Source: Oscillospiraceae bacterium
GTDB lineage: Bacteria; Bacillota; Clostridia; Oscillospirales; Oscillospiraceae
DNA length: 57,189 nt
Reading direction: 5' to 3'
Assembly: GCA_015068135.1 (NCBI GenBank)
Contig: SVLB01000013.1
Location: 1 to 57,189 of the forward strand
This document shows positions 32,612-40,300 of the stretch, in pieces (the first letter of the stretch is position 1; every line of letters starts with the position of its first letter). Below the pieces are notes generated by a model. That model had not been told where the DNA came from and did not search any database. It saw only the letters and a list, made by a program, of their open reading frames with translations. The position numbers and the translations under genes were made by a program.

Positions 32612-33571
32612 ATGAAAGACCGTATTTGGGCGTTTTTGATTCAGTTAAGCGGAAATATGTGGAATGACCACAAGGGTGGAACAGGCCGCCATGCGCCCTG
32701 GTTCGACGAGTTGCCCACCCATGAGCCGACCTGGAAGACGGTTATTGATTTTCTGCCCTCTCAGGGCATCAATACGGTGCTCATTGATGTGGGTGACGGT
32801 ATCGAATACGAATCCCATCCGGAGATCTCCGTGTCCGGTGCATGGAGCAAGCAGAAGCTCAAGGACGAGCTGGACCGGATCCGCAGCCTGGGAATGACCC
32901 CCCTGCCCAAGCTGAATTTCTCCTGCGGCCACGATACCTGGCTGGGTGAGTACTCCAGAATGGTATCCACCCGGAAGTATTACGAGGTCTGCAAGGATGT
33001 GATCACGGAGGTTGCCGAGTTGTTCGGTCAGCCCAGCCTGTTCCATCTGGGCATGGACGAGGAGACCCCCGGCCATCAGAAGCATCAGAATTTCTGCTGT
33101 ATCCGTCAGCATGATCTGTGGTGGCATGATATTTACTACCTCTTTGACTGCTGTGAGAAGGTGGGCGTGCGGCCCTGGATCTGGTCGGATGCCATCTGGC
33201 ACCGCCAGGAGGAATTCCTGGAAAAGATGCCCAAGTCCGTTATGCAGTCCAACTGGTACTACGGTGCCTTCAACAAGGACAGAAACGGTATCTACACCAG
33301 TAACTATGTGGAGGCCTATAAGCGGCTGGATGAGGCTGGCTTTGACCAGATCCCCACCGGCTCTGCATTCTATGCGGACTGGTATTGTATGCAGGAGACC
33401 ATGGCCTTTGCCAAGGAAGAACTGAATATGGATTTGGTGAAGGGCTTTATGTCCTGCTCTTGGTATATGACCACCAAGTCCAGCTTGTACGCTATCCTCA
33501 ACGATGCACAGCGGTTCGGTGACGGTAAACGTCAGGAATTCCCGGAGCTGTGTAAGGACATTATGGAATAA
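32612..33571 (+). CDS. Orphan TIM-barrel enzyme with GH20-like Asp-Glu pair
   Basis: A 319-residue cytoplasmic protein that I cannot place in a known family. The pattern of strands (VIDFLPSQGINTVLIDVGD, LGMTPLPKLNFSCGHDTWLG, LFHLGMDEETPG, VRPWIWSDAIWH, VMQSNWYYGAF, IPTGSAFYADWY) fits a beta/alpha barrel. LGMDEETPG, with Asp149-Glu150, matches the strand-4 H-x-G-x-DE motif of GH20 hexosaminidases, and WIWSDAIW resembles their W-x-D strand. The region is shorter than full GH20 domains. It lies four bases after the permease gene, before an SGNH and a DUF4091 enzyme. A hydrolase for N-acetylhexosaminides by substrate-assisted catalysis is the best inference. Confidence 0.65.
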   Translation: MKDRIWAFLIQLSGNMWNDHKGGTGRHAPWFDELPTHEPTWKTVIDFLPSQGINTVLIDVGDGIEYESHPEISVSGAWSKQKLKDELDRIRSLGMTPLPKLNFSCGHDTWLGEYSRMVSTRKYYEVCKDVITEVAELFGQPSLFHLGMDEETPGHQKHQNFCCIRQHDLWWHDIYYLFDCCEKVGVRPWIWSDAIWHRQEEFLEKMPKSVMQSNWYYGAFNKDRNGIYTSNYVEAYKRLDEAGFDQIPTGSAFYADWYCMQETMAFAKEELNMDLVKGFMSCSWYMTTKSSLYAILNDAQRFGDGKRQEFPELCKDIME

Positions 33572-33582
33572 CCCCGTTTCCC

Positions 33583-33609
33583 TGCCCGGTGTGCCAGGCA
33601 CACCGGGCA
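33583..33609 (+). other. Intra-operon GC-rich hairpin without T tail
   Basis: TGCCCGGTGTGCC (33583-33595) is perfectly complementary to 33597-33609, with almost no loop, and is followed by AGAGGG, not by T. It lies in one of the few real gaps of the operon and could stabilise or process the mRNA rather than end it. Confidence 0.6.
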
Positions 33610-33626
33610 GAGGGAGAGAAAGGAAA

Positions 33627-34313
33627 ATGACTATGCTGGATGTAAGACTGCCGGATATTGCAAGACTGGAAGCTTCTGTTTTGGAATACGAGAAGATGCC
33701 TATTCAGGAGAATATGATCCTTTTCTACGGAGATTCCGGCTTTACCCGCTGGAAGAACCGCTACGGCAATCCGGAGCTGGAGGAAGTGCTTCGGAAGAAG
33801 GACGGCTCTCAGGCCGTGGTAAATCACGGCTTTGGCACGAGTACTGCAGAGGAGCAGCTGTATTATTACAACAGAATGGTCAAGCCCTGGAAACCGAAGG
33901 CCCTGGTGCTTATGACCTATGGCAATGACCGGGATCTGGCCTACAGCCCTTCGGAAATTGTAGCTTTGCAGGCAAGGCTCATGGCCTATGCCAGAAAAGA
34001 TATTCCGGGTATCCGCTTCTTCGTGTGTGATGCAAGACCCATTGCACTGCATATGGAGGATCTGTGCTGGATGTCCTGGAGCAACCATATGTACGAATAT
34101 AACCGATTGATTTCGGATTACTGCGCCGGGCACGAGGACTGTACCCTGGTGCGCCATATTGACAGCCCCTTGTTCTTCGAGAATCCGGAGGATGTGGGCG
34201 ATTACAAAAAGATCCGGAAGGATGTCTTTGTAGCGGATCAGGTCCACTACAATCCCGAAGGATATGCCCTTTACAAAAAATTCTTTGAAGGAATTCTGGA
34301 GGAATTGCTATGA
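33627..34313 (+). CDS. SGNH/GDSL-family hydrolase (carbohydrate esterase-like)
   Basis: A 228-residue protein with the SGNH blocks: ILFYGDSGFTRW (nucleophile Ser37), NHGFGTSTAEEQ (block II Gly), TYGNDRDL (block III Asn) and ADQVHYNPEGYALY (Asp and His of block V). It is a cytoplasmic esterase, likely removing O-acetyl or similar acyl groups from an imported sugar. ATG 33627 has AAAGGA upstream and follows the hairpin. The 4-base overlap with the DUF4091 gene suggests that the two act on the same molecule. Confidence 0.8.
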   Translation: MTMLDVRLPDIARLEASVLEYEKMPIQENMILFYGDSGFTRWKNRYGNPELEEVLRKKDGSQAVVNHGFGTSTAEEQLYYYNRMVKPWKPKALVLMTYGNDRDLAYSPSEIVALQARLMAYARKDIPGIRFFVCDARPIALHMEDLCWMSWSNHMYEYNRLISDYCAGHEDCTLVRHIDSPLFFENPEDVGDYKKIRKDVFVADQVHYNPEGYALYKKFFEGILEELL

Positions 34314-35983
34314 CAATACAGCTGGAAACCAAGTTTAAGCTGCTCAGCAGTTTGGAAAAAGTATTTTTTGATATGCCCGAAACCATAGAATTTGTGGAAG
34401 GCTCCATGCTGAAAAATGAGATCTATTCCTTCCAGCTGGCGGCTTTTGCCACCCTGCGCACCTATGGTGTCATTCCCTGCAGAGTCGAGATCGATTCTGC
34501 TTTGGCACCCTATATCACCATGTACCAGGTGGGCTATGTGCCGTCCATGCTCCCGGCGATCCACTTTTTAAGTGACGATGAGTACCTGAGCAAGACCCCC
34601 TGCATGCTCCCGGACCCTCTGCATAAGGTCAAGGACGGTCAGATCTCCCTGATCAGCGACCAGGCCAGGGCCATTTGGTTTGAGGTTGCCCCCGAGGGGA
34701 AGGTGACGGGTGTACAACCTATCAACATTCGGGTATTTGACAAGGACAACAACCTGCTGTGTGAAAAATGCTTCACATTGACCGTGATCGATGCGGAGCT
34801 TCCCAAGCAGACCATTCCGCTGACCAACTGGTTCCACGGGGACTGCCTGGCGCAACTTCACAATGTGGAGGTACTCAGCGAGGAATACTACGCCATTGCG
34901 GAAAAATATCTTGAGACCTATGTAAGATTCGGTCATACCATGATCCTGACCCCCGTGTTTACGCCGCCTTTGGATACGGAAATCGGTGCGGAGCGCCCCA
35001 CCAATCAGCTGGTTGGGGTTCGGGTGGATGCAGGTGTTTATCAGTTTGATTTCACCCATTTGAAGCGGTGGATCACCCTTTGCCAGAGCAAGGGCATTAC
35101 TTACTTTGAGATCTCCCATCTGTTTACCCAGTGGGGCGCCAAGCACGCGCCCAAGGTCATGGCAACGGTGGATGGAGAATACAAGCGGATCTTCGGCTGG
35201 GATACGGATGCCCTGTCCGAGGAGTACCGGGGCTTCTTGAATGCCTTCCTTCCGGCACTGAAGGACTTTTTACAGGCCCAGGGGATCTGGGAGCAGTGCT
35301 ATTTCCATGTATCCGATGAGCCCCATGAAGAAGATGAGCAGCAGTATCTGGCAGTAAAGCAGATCCTGCTTCCCTATGTGCCCAAGGAGCGGATCATGGA
35401 TGCCCTTTCCTCCTACAGCTTCTATGAGAAGGGCATTGTGCAGACCCCCATCGTCAGCACCACCGCTATGGACACCTTTATGGACCACGGGGTAGAGGAC
35501 CTTTGGACCTATTATTGCGTAGGTCAGCGAGAGTCCGTGTCCAACCGGTTTATGGCCCTGCCTGCTTACCGGAACCGGGTGCTGGGCGTACAGCTTTACA
35601 AGAACAATATCCAGGGCTTTTTGCAGTGGGGCTTTAACTTCTGGTATACCCAGCTTTCCAAGGCAGTGGTCAATCCCTATGCGGACACCTGCTGCGGCGG
35701 TGCCTACCCCTCCGGAGATGCCTTTATTGTCTACCCCCTGGACGGGGACGGTAATGTGGTCTGCTCCACCCGGCTGTATGTGTTCAACGAGGGCCTGCAG
35801 GATATGCGCGCCCTGCAGCTTCTGGAACAGCTGACCGACCGACAGACAGTGATGCAGCTGCTGATCAAATATGTTCGGTTCGATACCTTCCCCCGGGGCG
35901 CAAAGCTGCTTCTGCGGCTTCGCAAGCAGATCAACAAGCTGATTGCAGATAAACGGAGTGATAAACATGAAAAAGATCAATAA
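34310..35983 (+). CDS. DUF4091 (GH123-like) glycoside hydrolase
   Basis: A 557-residue protein with an N-terminal beta-sandwich (about 1-165), a TIM barrel (about 165-450) and a small C-terminal region. The barrel has HTMILTPVFTPPLD and YFHVSDEPHEED with the catalytic Asp336-Glu337 pair, and GFLQWGFNFW, all typical of DUF4091/GH123. Characterised GH123 enzymes are beta-N-acetylgalactosaminidases that use the substrate's 2-acetamido group. There is no signal peptide, so it works on imported sugar. It overlaps the SGNH gene by 4 bases at the start and the lipoprotein gene by 17 bases at the end. Confidence 0.82.
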   Translation: MTIQLETKFKLLSSLEKVFFDMPETIEFVEGSMLKNEIYSFQLAAFATLRTYGVIPCRVEIDSALAPYITMYQVGYVPSMLPAIHFLSDDEYLSKTPCMLPDPLHKVKDGQISLISDQARAIWFEVAPEGKVTGVQPINIRVFDKDNNLLCEKCFTLTVIDAELPKQTIPLTNWFHGDCLAQLHNVEVLSEEYYAIAEKYLETYVRFGHTMILTPVFTPPLDTEIGAERPTNQLVGVRVDAGVYQFDFTHLKRWITLCQSKGITYFEISHLFTQWGAKHAPKVMATVDGEYKRIFGWDTDALSEEYRGFLNAFLPALKDFLQAQGIWEQCYFHVSDEPHEEDEQQYLAVKQILLPYVPKERIMDALSSYSFYEKGIVQTPIVSTTAMDTFMDHGVEDLWTYYCVGQRESVSNRFMALPAYRNRVLGVQLYKNNIQGFLQWGFNFWYTQLSKAVVNPYADTCCGGAYPSGDAFIVYPLDGDGNVVCSTRLYVFNEGLQDMRALQLLEQLTDRQTVMQLLIKYVRFDTFPRGAKLLLRLRKQINKLIADKRSDKHEKDQ

Positions 35984-37334
35984 AATCATAAGTCTGCTTC
36001 TGCTGGTGGCGCTGCTGGCCGGCTGTGGGGACACCTCCGGGGAGACCTCCGCACCTGCGACGGAAACCACAGAAGTAACTACGGAAGCGACCACGGAAGC
36101 GACCGAGCCGACACAGATCGTGACGGTGCCCACAGAGCCCGTGGTGGAGGGACCGGAGGCGGATTTTGAGATCCTGGGAAACGATCCCATGGATATCGTC
36201 TACGAATACGGCCTGGTGGATCAGCTGGTATATGAGTGCAGACAGCTGGGCGTGCAGGTCACCACAGAGGGCTACACTCCCGTGCAGGTCTATAACGACT
36301 GGGAGGAGGACCTGAGCAAGGTCGTCCACGATCAACGGGAGATCCTGGTGGGTCTGACCAACCGGAAGGCCTCTATAGACCTGGCCGAAACCCTGGAAGA
36401 CAACCAGTTTGCGGTGAAGGTCACGGAAAATCAGATCCTGATTACCGGCAAGGACCAGATGGCGACCCATTATGCCATCCGCTATTTCCGGGACGAGGTT
36501 TTGACGGCGGCCACCATCAAAACCGGAAAGGGGACCTATCAGATCCCCACTGTGGAGTATGTGGGAACCGTACCGGATATGACCCTGGCGGAGTTGATCG
36601 CCACTGGGGAGAATATCGTGCAGATCTGTACCGAGGTGGGCAGACTTGACGGCATCACCGGCTTTAACCGGGTGGAGGGCGGCTGCTCCGACGGCACCTA
36701 TATCTACCAGTCCCACGATACGCCGGATCTGTCCCAGGTGATCATCTCCAAGACCGAGATCGCCACCATGAAACGGGTCGCCGTATCGGAGCCGATGGAT
36801 GTTGCAACTGCTGACGATATGACTTATTATAACGGTGAGCTGTTCCTCACCAAGCCGGGCAACGAAAGCGTTCCCACTGTGGCAGTGGTGGATGCGGAGA
36901 CCCTGACCTTTAAGGAATTCCGGGACTTTACCGGGGAGTATGCGGTCGGCTCTGTACATTATGAGCCTACCCGGGAACAGTTTGCCAGCCGTGTGAACGG
37001 CACGAACATCGGTATATACGATAAGGACATGAATTTTATCAAGCTGGTGTCCCCGGGCAATGTGATGGATATGACCGGACAGGGCTGTGTGGCAGATGAG
37101 AACTACGTCTACCAAAACTGGTGGGACGAATTGCGCAGAGAGGCGGTACACGATGCCATTACCATCTGTGACTGGGAGGGCAATTTCCTTGCCCATACCA
37201 CTGCCTATTGGGATAACAGCATGGCCGACATGGAGCCGAAAACCGTGTATATGATCAACGGAGAGCTCTACGGCATGTGGATCGACTGGGCGCAGGGAAT
37301 GTTCGTGTATAAGATCGATTTTGCGCTGGCTTAA
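35967..37334 (+). CDS. Lipoprotein sharing the C-terminal domain of the giant repeat protein
   Basis: A 455-residue lipoprotein: signal peptide with lipobox LAGC (Cys20), then a Thr/Glu-rich linker (about 22-60). The rest aligns with the last 350 residues of the giant protein at 15326: QILITGKDQMATHYAIRYFRDEVL matches GVKITGADQLGAYYGVLYFRD, and later VAVVDAETLTF and VYMINGELYGMWIDWAQGMFV match IGIVDAETLLW and FMIDGQLYGVFQDWNVGIFV. The first part looks like the GH20b-type alpha/beta domain; the second is probably a beta-propeller. No catalytic residues are recognised. It is a surface-anchored protein encoded directly before the second giant protein, so the two may form a complex. ATG 35967 with GGAG upstream. 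Confidence 0.75.
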   Translation: MKKINKIISLLLLVALLAGCGDTSGETSAPATETTEVTTEATTEATEPTQIVTVPTEPVVEGPEADFEILGNDPMDIVYEYGLVDQLVYECRQLGVQVTTEGYTPVQVYNDWEEDLSKVVHDQREILVGLTNRKASIDLAETLEDNQFAVKVTENQILITGKDQMATHYAIRYFRDEVLTAATIKTGKGTYQIPTVEYVGTVPDMTLAELIATGENIVQICTEVGRLDGITGFNRVEGGCSDGTYIYQSHDTPDLSQVIISKTEIATMKRVAVSEPMDVATADDMTYYNGELFLTKPGNESVPTVAVVDAETLTFKEFRDFTGEYAVGSVHYEPTREQFASRVNGTNIGIYDKDMNFIKLVSPGNVMDMTGQGCVADENYVYQNWWDELRREAVHDAITICDWEGNFLAHTTAYWDNSMADMEPKTVYMINGELYGMWIDWAQGMFVYKIDFALA

Positions 37335-37349
37335 AGGAGTGTGATCCCA

Positions 37350-40300
37350 ATGAAGAACAACAAAAAATACTTGCTGAGCCTTCTGGGTATCCTGCTTTGC
37401 CTGACAGTTCTTTGGGGCTGCAGTGACGAGCAAGCACCGGTGCAAACAGAGGTTCCTACCACGGTAGAGGCCACCGAGCCGGCGGCAGAGCCCCAGTATG
37501 AGCTATACTGGAACCTGGACAGAGGCATGTACGCAGGTGCCGCGGAGGATGGTGGCACTTCCCGCCAGCCTGAGGCAGACGGCTATTACCATGCCCGGTT
37601 TGCCTATGAGGGCGAGACAGTGACGCTGCGGGTAAAGACCCGGAAGATGATGAATAAGATCGACATCGGTGATGACCTTATTGGCTTGGACGTGGATGAA
37701 GAAGGTGTGATCCAGGGCTTTAAGTACCTGACACAGCTGCCGCTGAAAACCACGGTCTACAACTGCTATGTCCAGTCCATTGACGGCCAGGTTGTGGTGA
37801 CGAACGTCAATTCCGGACTCGACGGGGAAGAAATCGAAGTCGAGTGTACCGATGGCACACGGATCTATGATATGACCGGTACCACAGGTCCTATTGGTTG
37901 TAATACGGATCTGACGTTTATGGACTGCGTCATGGGTATTTCCGATATGCAGGGCAATTTGACCCATGTGTATATTACCAACCGGGCGCTGTATATGAAT
38001 CAGCATCCCGGCTACTGTGAGCATTGCAAGACCGATGTCACCTGGTACGAGTGGACCCGGCAGGACAGACTGCCCATGGTGGAGGGTCACTATCAGCTGA
38101 TGCACAATGTGCGCAATGAGGCACAGAATAATATTGCCGCTAACAGCCAGGTATGCCTGGACCTGAACGGCAAAACCATCATGAGCGACAATTATAACAC
38201 CAAGCGCATTTATTCTCTGCACAGCGACGGTGCGCGGCTGGCCATCATGGATTCCAGCCCGGACGGCTCCGGCAGAATTGTCGGAAAGGGCGAGATTTCT
38301 GCCCATGGCGGTATGATCTGGGTCCGTTTCGGTCAGCTGGATCTTTACGGCGGCACCATTGACGGCAGCCAGCTTGTGGACAGGGGCAACGGCACAGTCA
38401 TCAATTCCGGCGGCGACACGCTGGTCCATATCCATGGCGGTACGATCATCGGTGGTACTGCGGCCTGCATTCACGATGAGGCCAACAACAGCTACGGTGC
38501 AGCAACCGGCGGCGCGATGTATATTAACGGCAAGCTGATCATGGATGGCGGTGTCATCCGGGACGGCTATGCCCAGGCGACTCTGGTATATGAAAACGGA
38601 AAGCAGTCTGCCAAGCGGGGCATTGCCGGTAATGTGTTCCTGGCAACCGGCTCCGAGGCGGAGATCAACGGCGGCATCATCACCGGCGGCAGAGCCGGCG
38701 GTATCGCGGGCAATCTCTACGTCAACGGAAAAATGACCATGAACGGTGGCTCCATCACCGGTGGCTCTATTACATACGGCGGCTCCATGGGCGGCAATCT
38801 GTATGTGGGCGGAGAAGCGGTGGTTACCCTGAACAATGTGACCATTCGCGACGGCTCTGCCCGCAATCACGCGGGTAATGTCTATAACTACGGCATGCTG
38901 ATTGTAAACGGCGGCTCCATCGTAAATCCCACCGTTTACAGTGTCAAAGACGGCACGAAAATGGAAAACACCGCAAGCCGCAACATCTTTATGGTAAACG
39001 GTCAGATGCACGTCAACGGTGCCTTCATTGAAGGCGGCATCAGCATGACCGATACCATCGAGTATGACGGAAAATCCCCCTATGTGGCGCTGTCCGGCAA
39101 TGTACGGATCCTCAATGATCTTGGCTGGAGCAACCTGAGTGTGGGCGGTGCGGATGTAAAGGTGTATAACCTGGGCAAACAGGCCAGTGTCGGTATCAGC
39201 GGCACGGGTATCTTCTCCGAGCCCACGAAAGAAGAATACATGGTCAACTTCTTCTCCGACAAGGGGGGAGATATCTGCTACTATGATAAGTGCCTGGCAG
39301 TGGGCCGTGTGCAGTGCCTGTGCGGCGGCGACGAGACCCATGAAAGCTGGTGCGACGGCGAAAAGGAACTGTGGAAGGCCTGGACGGACAAAGCCAAGCT
39401 TCCCAACCAGGACGGAAAGTACTATCTTGTAAACGATATTGCGTTGGAGGCGGTCCAGGGCGTTGCCAAGGACAACCATGTCCAGTTGGATCTGAACGGA
39501 AAGACGGTCACCTGCGTGCCCGGCGGCAGAATCTACAATGTGATCCAGGATAATACGGCCCTGACCATTACGGACACTGCAGGCGGCGGTATTCTTAACC
39601 GGATCGATACGGAGCCCTATGCGGCCCAGGGCGGTCTGCTTTGGGGCGGTGCATCCAGCACCATTACCCTGTATCGGGGCATCTATGACGGCGGCAGCGC
39701 CATTGACCAATCCTCCGGTGCCTGCTTGAAGTCCGGCGGCGTGCTGAATCTGTACGATGCCACCATCCAGAACGGTGTGGCCACCAGAAGCGGCAGTGTT
39801 ACCATTGATAAAACCGGTGTGTTCAATATGTACGGCGGTAAGATCATAGGCGGTACAGCCCTGGAGGGATCTGCCGGCGGTAACCTTATGGTGGAGGGCG
39901 TTGCCAATCTCTTTGGCGGCATCATCCAGGACGGCGTGGCGGATAACGGCCCTGGCGGCAATGTGAGCGTCATCGGTACTGTGAATCTGCAGGGCACCCG
40001 GATCCTGGGAGGCAGCGCCAATGTGGCCGGCGGTGTCTACCTGGCGGGTACGCTGAATATGTCTGCCGGTTCTATTGAGAACGGTACGGCAAAGAACTTC
40101 GCCGGAAATATTCAGGTGAACGGCACCATGTACATGACCGGCGGTACCATTGCCGGCGGTACGGCAAAGAACGTAAAATCCCACAATGTGACCATCCGGG
40201 CAGGGAAGACCCTGCATATGTCCGGCGGTACCATCGCCGGCTTTGTGGACGGCATGGTGACCACCCTGGAGGATGGGACCCGTCAGCCTGCACAGCTGCT

